Source of the DNA: Parcubacteria group bacterium CG11_big_fil_rev_8_21_14_0_20_39_22
Lineage (GTDB): Bacteria; Patescibacteriota; Minisyncoccia; Phycocordibacterales; GCA-002787175
Direction: 5' to 3'
DNA length: 6,974 nucleotides
Assembly: GCA_002787175.1 (NCBI GenBank)
Contig: PCWC01000032.1
Coordinates: 1 to 6,974 of the forward strand
Within the stretch, counting starts at the first letter, position 1. Each line of letters opens with the position of its first letter. Positions 1 through 5,862 of this stretch are shown in pieces. The position numbers and the translations under genes were made by a program. Below the pieces are notes generated by a model. That model was not told the DNA's origin, did not search any database, and worked only from the letters and a program-made list of their open reading frames with translations.

Positions 1-32
1 CTTCTAGTTTTTGTTTTTAGATTCTTTTTCAT
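1..32 (-). CDS. Probable 5' end of a downstream gene (partial)
   Basis: An ATG at 32-30 opens a reading frame that runs off the window edge, giving MKKNLKTKTR. The short Lys/Arg-rich start is what the n-region of a signal peptide or membrane anchor looks like, and a surface protein would fit the neighbouring remnant, but only about ten residues are visible and no family can be named. There is no Shine-Dalgarno motif. The ATG lies just downstream, on the minus strand, of the inverted repeat 36-74. It could also be a chance ATG in an AT-rich spacer. Confidence 0.3.
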   Translation of the reverse strand, partial: MKKNLKTKTR

Positions 33-35
33 TTT

Positions 36-74
36 TGTCTGATTAATTGATAGATTACTCTATGTTATCAGACA
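36..74. repeat. Inverted repeat overlapping the surface-protein stop codon
   Basis: TGTCTGAT (36-43) pairs perfectly with ATCAGACA (67-74), and inside it ATAGA (50-54) pairs with TCTAT (59-63) around a TTAC loop. The TGA stop of the surface-protein remnant (68-70) lies in one arm. On the minus strand the hairpin is followed by A residues, not a T tract, so it is not a classical intrinsic terminator for the genes here. It may be a factor-dependent end or a leader structure for the gene starting at 32. Confidence 0.5.
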
Positions 75-248
75 CACTTTATTTTACAGTCCCATTTTTC
101 TTGGAAACGTTTGACAGCTTCTTCGGTTAGAGTACCGAAGTAGTTGGTCTCATTTCCGGGAGAGCCGACACCTGTGGTGGTAAGGCGGGTGTCGGGGTCG
201 GAGTTTAGAAGTTTTTGGAGTTCGAGGACAGGGCTCCCTTCTGTACCG

Positions 249-255
249 TTACTTA
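249..255. repeat. Target-site duplication, left copy
   Basis: TTACTTA directly abuts the left terminal repeat of the foldback element and matches 418-424. With the preceding G (248) the identity is 8 bp. On the minus strand this copy is part of the codons rejoining the peptidoglycan-binding domain. Confidence 0.75.
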
Positions 256-417
256 CTTTGAGTTACGAAACTAACTTCGTAGCGAGAAATTTTGAGCGGA
301 AAGCGAGCCGTAGTTCAAAATTTTGAGCTTAATGCCATAGGTATTGGTGAAAAATTTTGAACAAGGCGTAGCTTCGATTCGGGATTTCGCAGTAGGAGGT
401 AGTTTCGTAACTCAAAG
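256..417. mobile_element. 162-bp MITE-like foldback insertion with 18-bp terminal inverted repeats
   Basis: The ends CTTTGAGTTACGAAACTA (256-273) and its exact reverse complement (400-417) are perfect 18-bp terminal inverted repeats. TTACTTA follows the right end (418-424) and precedes the left end (249-255), as expected of a 7-bp target duplication; one further G is shared (248 and 417), so 8 bp is possible. Inside, GTTCAAAATTTT (313-324) pairs perfectly with 351-362, and AATGCC (331-336) pairs at five of six positions with GGTATT (340-345), so the element can fold into one long imperfect hairpin. It encodes no transposase and must have been mobilised in trans, if mobile. It interrupts the peptidoglycan-binding region of the surface-protein remnant and adds about 33 foreign residues before a stop. 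The transposase family cannot be named from the ends alone. Confidence 0.85.
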
Positions 418-424
418 TTACTTA
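418..424. repeat. Target-site duplication, right copy
   Basis: TTACTTA directly follows the right terminal repeat. On the minus strand it reads TAAGTAA, within the codons for L-S-N at the end of the linker. Collapsing it onto 249-255 restores L-S-N-G-T-E-G-S in frame. Confidence 0.75.
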
Positions 425-914
425 GGGTTTGGGTGAAGGTGATGGATGTTGTGGTGGTTTGGGGTTGGTTGTCGTCTGTTTCCGTATTACCCGAACCTTG
501 TTCATCGTGATAAGCGGTTGTACCGTCGGGGTATATGGTTTGGGGGCGGGATACAAGATTGTTGGGGATGAATATAGAACCTCCATCTGCCGTAAATATT
601 GGACCGTTAGCTGCCGATGTTACGGACGTTGATGCTGTAGCTGTGGGTACACCGAAGATAGAAAAAGTGGAAAACTCTGTGGTGGTGCAAGTGACGGACT
701 TGGCAGAGGTGTTGACGGAACAGTCGGAAAGTTCACTCCAAGAACTGCCGTCATGGCGGTAAATTTTGAGGGTGGACTCGTCAAGACTGGAGATATCGGC
801 TGAGGCGTAGAGCACTGTTAGTGTAATAGATTAATCAAAGGAGGTCAGCGCAGTCTCGGAGTCAGTCAGAGCTCCGAGATGATAGACGTAGTCCATTATT
901 TATTGCTCTATATC

Positions 915-1283
915 TCAATTTTTCCATTCGCTCCATAGAGTGGCGCCAATGCGCGATACTATCATTGCAAAAAGTGCAATAACAATCCACGGTTCTACAG
1001 CCATTTCGTAAACTCCTTGTACAACAATGGCGATAACCAACACTGCAGCACCTGTCATATAGCCAATTCGCCCCGCCTTCATCTTATGCACCTCCTCTCT
1101 TTCATCACGAGTATTCTCCTTAAGAATAAATCCGGCAATAATCGCAAATATGACAACGATTCCAGCAAGCATCGTATAATGCACCGTACTAGGCATCCAA
1201 AAATGAAAAGGGTTAAAAAACAAAATCAGTATGATTGCAAATATCGTCATTACTGTTATTTCGTTTGCGTGTTGTTTTAACAT
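915..1283 (-). CDS. Four-helix membrane protein, DUF2178-like
   Basis: A 122-residue integral membrane protein. Hydrophobic segments fall at about 8-28, 33-54, 72-92 and 96-116. A charged loop between helices 2 and 3 carries DEREEVHKMKAGRIGYM (residues 60-76), which resembles the DERE...KA...Y pattern of the DUF2178 family; the family match is from pattern memory and is moderate. The ATG lies 4 nt after the stop of the XRE regulator, so the two are almost certainly cotranscribed. Small XRE regulators beside four-helix membrane proteins of this kind are a common bacterial arrangement, and the regulator usually controls the pair. The biochemical role is unknown. The surface-protein remnant begins 18 nt downstream of its stop. 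Confidence 0.75.
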   Translation of the reverse strand: MLKQHANEITVMTIFAIILILFFNPFHFWMPSTVHYTMLAGIVVIFAIIAGFILKENTRDEREEVHKMKAGRIGYMTGAAVLVIAIVVQGVYEMAVEPWIVIALFAMIVSRIGATLWSEWKN

Positions 1284-1287
1284 AATC

Positions 1288-1491
1288 TTATTTTATCTTA
1301 AAAATGTCTTCTACGGTAAGTCCAAAAAAAGAAGCAATCTTCAGAGAAAGAAGCACTGAGGGAGTGTAGTTCCCTTTTTCTATAGCTATTATGGTTTGCC
1401 TCGTTACATTTACAGCTTGCGCCAATTCTTCTTGAGTAACCCCTTTCTTCTTCCGGCATTTATATACATTATTATATATCTTTTCAGTCAT
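1288..1491 (-). CDS. Small XRE/Cro-family transcriptional regulator
   Basis: From ATG 1491 the product has 67 residues and is almost entirely one HTH_3 domain. The DNA-binding helix pair is within TQEELAQAVNVTRQTIIAIE, followed by the family-typical EKGNYTPS turn and the ending LTVEDIFKIK. This size and layout match the short YozG-like XRE regulators. A longer frame starts at ATG 1560 and adds 23 residues that do not resemble the family. However, that ATG overlaps the stop of the exonuclease gene by one base (TAATG), so a coupled longer form cannot be excluded. I prefer 1491 from family length. The gene is 4 nt upstream of the membrane protein at 1283. Likely role: repressor of its own operon, with the membrane partner perhaps modulating it (inference). 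Confidence 0.85.
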   Translation of the reverse strand: MTEKIYNNVYKCRKKKGVTQEELAQAVNVTRQTIIAIEKGNYTPSVLLSLKIASFFGLTVEDIFKIK

Positions 1492-1559
1492 ATTTATATT
1501 ATTTCCAAAACAAGTGCACTCCAAATGTTTATATATCCACTCGTCTTTTCCAATACACA

Positions 1560-2114
1560 TTACTTCTTAATGAACCTCAACCCGTCTGCAATGATACGAG
1601 CGTCATTGAGAGCGTCATGCCCACGCACCCTTGGTTCTTTACCAAAAGCTTTGACTATGGTGCCGCTTTGATACCGGACAGTATCTATTCCGGCGGTTTG
1701 AAAAATCTTTCGAACATCCTCAAACTTACCTTGATCAAACGGGAAACTTATCTCATTCATAACACAATTTTCTTCCAGCACCCTTTCGTCACTTCCATAA
1801 GAGTAACAAGTAAAATCGTTAAAGAAATCTTTCAACAAACTCATTGCCTTAGCAAAATAAACTCCTTGAGAATCAATCTGTTCTTGCGATATGCCAGTAA
1901 GGTCGGTAAAGTATTTTGAAACAACTGGATTTATCGTCGGTTTAATAAAAATCAAAAAATTGTCCAGTTCGTCCAAAGTCTCCGAGTCTACAAGGATGGC
2001 TCCTATTTGCACAAGCTCTCTATGCTCTCCTTCCCCACTCCAATTGCGAAACATCGACCCTTCCCAGGCGGTGAACTCACTATCCCATATTATTGCCTTG
2101 GATCCTTTTAACAT
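1560..2114 (-). CDS. DEDDh-family 3'-5' exonuclease (ERI1/KapD-like)
   Basis: All three exonuclease motifs are visible, numbered from the longer TTG form starting at 2126. ExoI is IIWDSEFTAWE with the metal ligands D15 and E17, ExoII is CYSYGSDERVL with D113, and ExoIII is HDALNDARII with H170 and D175. Together these make a complete DEDDh site. WEGS...GEHRELVQIGAILVD and FTDLTGIS are typical of the ERI1-like branch, which trims single-stranded RNA or DNA 3' ends using two divalent metals. At 184-188 residues it is a stand-alone catalytic domain with no polymerase or helicase attached. I chose ATG 2114; TTG 2126 adds four residues and has a weak AAAGAG ahead of it. Its stop overlaps an upstream in-frame ATG of the regulator gene as TAATG. 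The substrate cannot be deduced. Confidence 0.88.
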   Translation of the reverse strand: MLKGSKAIIWDSEFTAWEGSMFRNWSGEGEHRELVQIGAILVDSETLDELDNFLIFIKPTINPVVSKYFTDLTGISQEQIDSQGVYFAKAMSLLKDFFNDFTCYSYGSDERVLEENCVMNEISFPFDQGKFEDVRKIFQTAGIDTVRYQSGTIVKAFGKEPRVRGHDALNDARIIADGLRFIKK

Positions 2115-2140
2115 ATCAATGGTCAACTATACTCTTTAAG

Positions 2141-2872
2141 TCATATTGAAACCTTAAAGAAAAATAAATAATCAGACATATCTATATCCTCATTTTGCAT
2201 TGGCAAAGGTATTACGTCTTGCAAGACAAGCCGAGCATAGTCTGCTTTAACTGCCTCACCAAGTATTAAAATCTTTTCTTGAGTAACGCCTTTTGCAACA
2301 ACATAGACTCTAAGTGACACGGTGCCGGCTTGTATGCACTCAACATTTTGCGGGCACCTACTATCTTCTATAATCTCGATAGGCGTTACCTTGATATCAA
2401 AAGCCTCACCATCATCACCCAATCCCACTCGAATCGTATCTGCTGTGTCGATTCTTGATACAAGCATTTCAACATCTTCGACATTTTTAATTTCGATGTC
2501 CAATCTTTTAGTTATATTTTCAAGAATTTTCTTATAACCAGAATCTACTACCATTTTATCAGCGGATGTTTTCGGATCTTTTTCAGATTGGACAAAATGC
2601 AGTTCCTCTTCTTTAACTTCATACTTACCTCCTAAAGTCTCGACTCTCTCGAAATCTGAAATATCAAACCCTGGAAACGCCACCATCAAAAGCTCAGCGT
2701 CAAATCCTTCAATCGGTTGCCCCACATCCTTAATCCCCCTCTCCTCCAGAAGCTGTTTGAAATGTGAGACCTCTTCTGATATTTTGTCTGGATCTGAACC
2801 ATCAACAAAAACAATCGACATAAGAGTCGCGACAATTATTATCACAATTATTGAGATAACTGCTTTCTTCAT
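2141..2872 (-). CDS. Membrane-anchored extracytoplasmic protein with RCPxxxxC motif
   Basis: From ATG 2872 the product has 243 residues. Residues 4-22 form an uncleaved-looking N-terminal helix (KKAVISIIVIIIVATLMSIV), so the rest is probably outside the membrane. An acidic region (about 25-110) contains FPGFDISDFERVETLGGKY. A C-terminal beta-rich part carries EDSRCPQNVECIQAGTVSLRV (roughly 169-189), with two cysteines six apart that could form a disulfide or bind metal. Proteins with this RCP...C.QAG block recur in Parcubacteria as hypothetical proteins; I know no assigned function. A GTG start at 2890 would add six residues, but it overlaps the extended -10 box at 2881-2889, which supports 2872 as the start of a near-leaderless mRNA. 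The gene is 26 nt upstream of the exonuclease ATG, probably in the same transcript. Confidence 0.75.
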   Translation of the reverse strand: MKKAVISIIVIIIVATLMSIVFVDGSDPDKISEEVSHFKQLLEERGIKDVGQPIEGFDAELLMVAFPGFDISDFERVETLGGKYEVKEEELHFVQSEKDPKTSADKMVVDSGYKKILENITKRLDIEIKNVEDVEMLVSRIDTADTIRVGLGDDGEAFDIKVTPIEIIEDSRCPQNVECIQAGTVSLRVYVVAKGVTQEKILILGEAVKADYARLVLQDVIPLPMQNEDIDMSDYLFFFKVSI

Positions 2873-2880
2873 ATAGTACG

Positions 2881-2889
2881 AGTATAACA
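2881..2889 (-). promoter_or_regulatory. Extended -10 promoter
   Basis: The minus strand reads TGTTATACT, a TGn extended -10 with TATACT (five of six to consensus). The -10 ends 8 nt before ATG 2872, which would put the transcript start at or next to the start codon. No good -35 is present at 16-18 nt; TTTACA occurs at 2913-2908 but with a 21-nt spacer. Confidence 0.5.
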
Positions 2890-2892
2890 CAT

Positions 2893-2906
2893 ATCATATT
2901 TATGAT
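2893..2906. promoter_or_regulatory. Operator-like palindrome upstream of the -10 box
   Basis: ATCATATTTATGAT is a perfect palindrome (6-bp arms, TT centre) lying just upstream of the extended -10, where a repressor or activator would act. Further TATGAT half-sites lie at 2915-2920 and 2942-2947. The local XRE regulator is one candidate binder, but the sequence is AT-rich and chance is a real alternative. Confidence 0.3.
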
Positions 2907-2957
2907 TTGTAAACTATGATCTGAAGAAAACTTCAATGAAATATGATTGTTTACCCG

Positions 2958-3956
2958 CTACTCTCTTAAGAAGTACTTTTCAAATACAGCGTGCAGTGTA
3001 AAAGCAACAACAATCAAAGAGAAGTAGACCGTCATAATAACTGAATAACCTAATGTCAGGTTCTCGAAAAAATCTATAAACGTAATTGAGATCCAGGAGA
3101 TAATAGATATTGTACCGCAAATATTGGCTATAGTATTCCATTTTGCAGGCATCTTGCCCGTCCCAGTCTCTAAGGCGGAGAGCATCTTGCGGGTTATCGG
3201 ACCCGACAAGATAACTCCGTTTATTATAAGGATTCCCACAATCGTTTGAGCAACAAAGAATCGAACCGAAAAGTCTACCGCTTCTCCAAAAATCAAAGTT
3301 ACACTTAAAAAATCGAGCCCGAGACCTACGAAAATTACCTTACTTATAAGAGGAGCCATCGGAAATATGTGCCTTTTAAGAGTAAGAGATTTTTCCGCCG
3401 ATATAAACATAAAATCCAAGACCAAAACTGTTCCCAATGTAAATATAGAATGGAAACCATGAAAATAGAAAAATATCTGCTCCCTACCGAGAACATCTCC
3501 CGTCCAAGAATATAAACTGATAAGACCAAATACAATCAAAAACTGAGCTATAAAAAATATTTTAAGAGAATTTATACTTACGGTTGAAATCAAATTCTTT
3601 ATGAGAAATATTGCTGTCAGACCAATCCAAAAAATGTAGACAGGTAATGTCAGAGAAAATGCGTTTTGACTTTGTACTCCTGTGGGTACTATTCTAATCC
3701 CCTCATGTGCGAAAGCCGGTACAATCTGCCAAAGTGCAAACCAACCGGCAAAAGCTACGATAAAACCAATAGAGAAAGTACACATAAGCTTTCGAGCCAC
3801 AGATTCAAATATCAGACCGCTCTCCGCATTACCTTGTCTTTGAGCGGCGTAACTCTTAAACAAAAAGGCCGAACCCCAAAAACAAGACGCACCAGATAAA
3901 GCAAGTCCTACTTGCTTGAAAAAATTTAAAAGTTCGTACAGTTCGGCTCCAAACAT
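2958..3956 (-). CDS. Polytopic membrane protein, about nine helices, unknown function
   Basis: A 332-residue protein with hydrophobic segments near residues 15-37, 57-80, 101-120, 131-151, 163-185, 203-224, 232-251, 273-295 and 303-325. I do not recognise a family. Notable residues are two histidines in or at the edge of the fifth helix (YFHGFHS, H166 and H169), plus H84 in a loop (AFAHEGI) and H322 in the last helix. Intramembrane histidine pairs can bind heme or metal, but nothing else here supports that. The ATG is 3 nt after the stop of the small hydrophobic ORF (TAAGAGATG), so the two are probably translated as a coupled pair and may form one complex. The 85 bases between its stop and the next gene hold a promoter and palindrome, so this transcript probably ends there, although no clear terminator is seen. 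Confidence 0.75.
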   Translation of the reverse strand: MFGAELYELLNFFKQVGLALSGASCFWGSAFLFKSYAAQRQGNAESGLIFESVARKLMCTFSIGFIVAFAGWFALWQIVPAFAHEGIRIVPTGVQSQNAFSLTLPVYIFWIGLTAIFLIKNLISTVSINSLKIFFIAQFLIVFGLISLYSWTGDVLGREQIFFYFHGFHSIFTLGTVLVLDFMFISAEKSLTLKRHIFPMAPLISKVIFVGLGLDFLSVTLIFGEAVDFSVRFFVAQTIVGILIINGVILSGPITRKMLSALETGTGKMPAKWNTIANICGTISIISWISITFIDFFENLTLGYSVIMTVYFSLIVVAFTLHAVFEKYFLRE

Positions 3957-3959
3957 CTC

Positions 3960-4129
3960 TTACGCATAAAATAAAACCAACGCAACCCCCAAACCGTAAA
4001 ACGATTTGGCAATAGTCCAGACGGTAAAATCGCCAGTTGCACCCACCAAGTACACACTGACAATAATAAAAAACCGGATAACCCGAGAAAGATCTCACTT
4101 AGATGAAAATTTTTATTTATCTTTTCCAT
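3960..4129 (-). CDS. Small hydrophobic membrane protein split by a -1 frame change
   Basis: ATG 4129 opens MEKINKNFHLSEIFLGLSGFL. In that frame the continuation is unusually rich in Trp, Cys and Arg and runs well into the next gene. In the -1 frame the DNA instead reads IIVSVYLVGATGDFTVW then TIAKSFYGLGVALVLFYA, a convincing membrane helix ending at TAA 3962-3960, 3 nt before the next start. The frames meet at T TTT TTA (4073-4067), in exactly the phase of a -1 slippery heptamer. A shifted product would have 56 residues. The -1 frame has a stop at 4097-4095 and no ATG after it, so it needs the upstream start. The cause may be programmed frameshifting, a one-base deletion in the T run, or a sequencing or assembly error. 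No family is recognised. Upstream there is no Shine-Dalgarno motif. Confidence 0.5.
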
Positions 4130-4225
4130 TTTCTTATTCGTATTTTCGTATCTCCACTGGTATTTCGCACTATATCGTAATCGTCGTTATTCAGTTAGAG
4201 GTTATTTGTTATTTATCCTTTATTA

Positions 4226-4337
4226 CTAAAAGCTAACACCTACCTCTCTCTTCCTAACAGCTAAAATCTACCCCTTAACACCTATCTCCCCTCCTCTCTT
4301 TACTAACAGCTAAAACCTATCATCTAACACCTATTCC
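4226..4337. repeat. Heptanucleotide tandem repeat array, 16 units
   Basis: Sixteen consecutive 7-bp units keep perfect phase with no indel. Ten of them begin CTA and are CTAAAAG, CTAACAC, CTACCTC, CTAACAG, CTAAAAT, CTACCCC, CTATCTC, CTAACAG, CTAAAAC, CTATCAT, with CTAACAC and CTATTCC closing the array; TTAACAC differs by one base. Three or four degenerate pyrimidine units (for example TCTCTTC, CCCTCCT, CTCTTTA) keep the 7-bp register. CTAACAG at 4254 and 4303 are 49 bp apart (seven units), suggesting a longer duplication. The last unit (4331-4337) enters the DUF2157-like gene, whose TAG stop is its CTA. The rest of the gap (4130-4225) holds AT-rich sequence with no recognised gene or terminator. 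The array resembles the cyanobacterial STRR heptamers in style, not in sequence. Confidence 0.85.
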
Positions 4338-5326
4338 GCTATATATCTCTTATTCAAATAGTAAGTTAGATACCCAACTCCTATAACCAAAAACCCGACC
4401 ACAATAAGAGCCGCTGGCCAACCAACAGAATCTGCAAAATATTCTGAGGTCAACTTTACTATATGCGCTACCAAAAATATCGCCGCAACAATAAGCATTG
4501 TCCTACTCGAAAGATAAACGCTACCGTAAAAAGCGGCGAATATAATTGCTATGTATATTAGATCAAATTCACCTCCGATTGATATTCCCGCCCCCAGTAT
4601 AGCGACAGCCCCGAGTGTATAAAATATTCCAGAAAATATACTGTTTTCTTTACTACCAGGTCGGTATTTTGAAGCATTTTTTATATACAAATATCCAGCA
4701 GACAAATAAGCCAATCCAATAACCATAGTCGCCCATTTAAATATGTCGGCACCAGCGTAATAATACCTGTCTGCCAACTCTGCAATAATGGCATAGTATG
4801 ACCAAGTCAAGAAAGCCGAAGCGATTAAGGACAACACTCCCCCTCTAACAATAAACAAAGCGACTCCGAATACTATGGAAAGTGCTATCGCCGAATAAAA
4901 CTGAGTCATTATAGAAAAATCTATCGAACTTTCATTCAGCACCACATAGACACCCAAAGGAGAAAGTGCGGCAGAAATCAGAAACATCACCTGCGATATC
5001 AAACCGCGATTTGTTTTGTAAAACATAAGTCCCGAGATGAAAGTCGCAAGAGCAATTCCGATAGTAACGACAGATCTGCCCACAAAACCTATCTCATCCC
5101 AATTTTGCCCCACCAAAATAACTGCGCCGACAATTACTATAAGAGCTCCGATTGTATAAAATATCTTTATAAGTGCGTCAGACTTTCCTGCTGATGAAGT
5201 TGAGGTGATGTCGTCCTGTTTCGCCACATTATTAGATTCCCCAACTACCGACAAGATATCATTTTTTGAAATGGTACCTTTAGAAAGCTCTTGCTTTATT
5301 GAATTTAGAATTTGCTCTTTTTCCAT
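4331..5326 (-). CDS. DUF2157-like polytopic membrane protein
   Basis: A 331-residue protein with a soluble head (residues 1-50, MEKEQILNSIKQELSKGTIS, probably helical) and about ten membrane helices near 52-73, 83-103, 108-130, 142-160, 164-184, 197-215, 231-250, 255-272, 275-292 and 303-324. The segment FYTIGALIVIVGAVILVGQN followed by WDEIG and a conserved-looking Arg (R84) matches the start of the DUF2157 membrane region, including its QNW turn. DUF2157 proteins have no settled function. The start is ATG 5326, 6 nt after the stop of the anchored protein, with no Shine-Dalgarno motif, so the two are one transcriptional unit driven from 5863-5891. Its TAG stop is formed by the first unit of the heptamer array. 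Confidence 0.8.
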   Translation of the reverse strand: MEKEQILNSIKQELSKGTISKNDILSVVGESNNVAKQDDITSTSSAGKSDALIKIFYTIGALIVIVGAVILVGQNWDEIGFVGRSVVTIGIALATFISGLMFYKTNRGLISQVMFLISAALSPLGVYVVLNESSIDFSIMTQFYSAIALSIVFGVALFIVRGGVLSLIASAFLTWSYYAIIAELADRYYYAGADIFKWATMVIGLAYLSAGYLYIKNASKYRPGSKENSIFSGIFYTLGAVAILGAGISIGGEFDLIYIAIIFAAFYGSVYLSSRTMLIVAAIFLVAHIVKLTSEYFADSVGWPAALIVVGFLVIGVGYLTYYLNKRYIAE

Positions 5327-5332
5327 AATTTT

Positions 5333-5854
5333 TTATTTTATTATCCAACCCAATACATTCATATCATAACCATAGTACCTGTCTACAGTGAGATCATCAA
5401 TCTTCTTTTTTGTATTACCCTTGAATACGAAGTACCCTCTCCTTGAATTATCCGAACCGAAAATTTCAAATATACCATTATGCCCATAGTCGTACATTAC
5501 AGTATAACCATCGGGTGAAGCAGGACCGGGATCTAAAGTGAATTCACTTACTTCATCAAAACTTATACGTTTTGATGAATCACTATCAAAGTCGTAAACA
5601 TAAAGCTCTGGCTCGCCAGATACAGCCACGTCTCCCTTAAACGCAGACGACACAGCTTCTTTTCGAACAATCTTCCCTTCCACCACATCAAATGTATATT
5701 CGTAGTAACCTGAAGGATAGCTATTGCCGTGTATATAAACAAAATTATATTGAGGATTAATATTTGACGACGGAACAAAGACCAGTGCAAAAATTATAAC
5801 TACAAACACAATCGGTAAACCGATTCCGATAATCAAAGGGATATTGTTTTTCAT
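5333..5854 (-). CDS. Single-helix-anchored extracytoplasmic protein, unknown function
   Basis: From ATG 5854 the product has 173 residues: MKNN, one hydrophobic helix (about 5-27, PLIIGIGLPIVFVVIIFALV), then an acidic, Tyr-rich domain likely outside the membrane (SYPSGYYEYTFDVVEGKIV, PELYVYDFDSDSSKRISFDE, GYTVMYDYGHNGIFEIFG). The alternating short strands suggest a beta domain, perhaps beta-propeller-like repeats, but I recognise no family. A TTG at 5878 would add eight residues, yet that codon lies inside the promoter spacer, so 5854 is preferred. It is followed 6 nt later by the DUF2157-like gene; the two may act together at the membrane. There is no lipobox cysteine. Confidence 0.75.
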   Translation of the reverse strand: MKNNIPLIIGIGLPIVFVVIIFALVFVPSSNINPQYNFVYIHGNSYPSGYYEYTFDVVEGKIVRKEAVSSAFKGDVAVSGEPELYVYDFDSDSSKRISFDEVSEFTLDPGPASPDGYTVMYDYGHNGIFEIFGSDNSRRGYFVFKGNTKKKIDDLTVDRYYGYDMNVLGWIIK

Positions 5855-5862
5855 ATACTTAT

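Larger units (their letters stand above)
68..896 (-). pseudogene. Remnant of a cell-surface protein with C-terminal peptidoglycan-binding domain, broken by nonsense codon and MITE
   Basis: Read from ATG 896, the frame gives 21 residues ending LTSFD, then TAA (833-831), then continues in the same frame as SITLTVLYASADISSLDES. The pattern resembles a beta-sandwich repeat of CPR surface proteins, in which this TAA sits where CAA (Gln) would read through. A Thr/Ser-rich linker follows, up to ITFTQTLSN. There the 162-bp element 256-417 interrupts the gene, and the frame ends at TGA 317-315 inside it. Beyond the element, in another frame, the gene resumes as GTEGSPVLELQKLLN through NYFGTLTEEAVKRFQ and ends at TGA 70-68. 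This is a PG_binding_1 domain (GSPVxxLQxxLN ... FGxxTxxAVxxFQ), which anchors proteins to the wall. Deleting 169 bp rejoins both halves in frame as TLSNGTEGSP. The N-terminal bulk of such normally large proteins is absent. Codons are richer in C and G than in neighbouring genes. A shorter GTG start at 815 could still yield a fragment. Confidence 0.8.

Noticed and set aside
256..417. The insertion as a self-splicing intron or an intein
   Set aside because: It is flanked by a direct duplication, has perfect terminal inverted repeats, contains stops, and is far too short for either; transposition explains it better.
429..762. Overlapping plus-strand open frames opposite the surface-protein remnant
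   Set aside because: They are shadows of the minus-strand Thr/Ser-rich linker, with no family features or ribosome binding site.
837..845. AAAGGAGGT on the plus strand as a ribosome binding site
   Set aside because: No start codon with a usable frame follows at a proper distance, and the region is coding on the minus strand.
854..879. Hairpin TCTCGGAG/CTCCGAGA as a terminator after the DUF2178-like gene
   Set aside because: No T tract follows on either strand, and the stretch reads as coding sequence of the surface-protein remnant (LGALTDSE), so the symmetry is probably incidental.
915..2114. A confirmed anti-phage defence system
   Set aside because: No defence-specific domain is visible; the nuclease and regulator belong to broad families, so this is kept only as a low-level hypothesis.
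2922..2935. TGAAG-AAAA-CTTCA hairpin after the 2958 stop as a terminator
   Set aside because: Only five AT-rich base pairs and no T tract; too weak to call.
3856..4098. 80-residue minus-strand frame overlapping the start of the nine-helix protein
   Set aside because: Very rich in Cys, Trp and Arg, overlaps a convincing gene, and shows no recognisable start signal.
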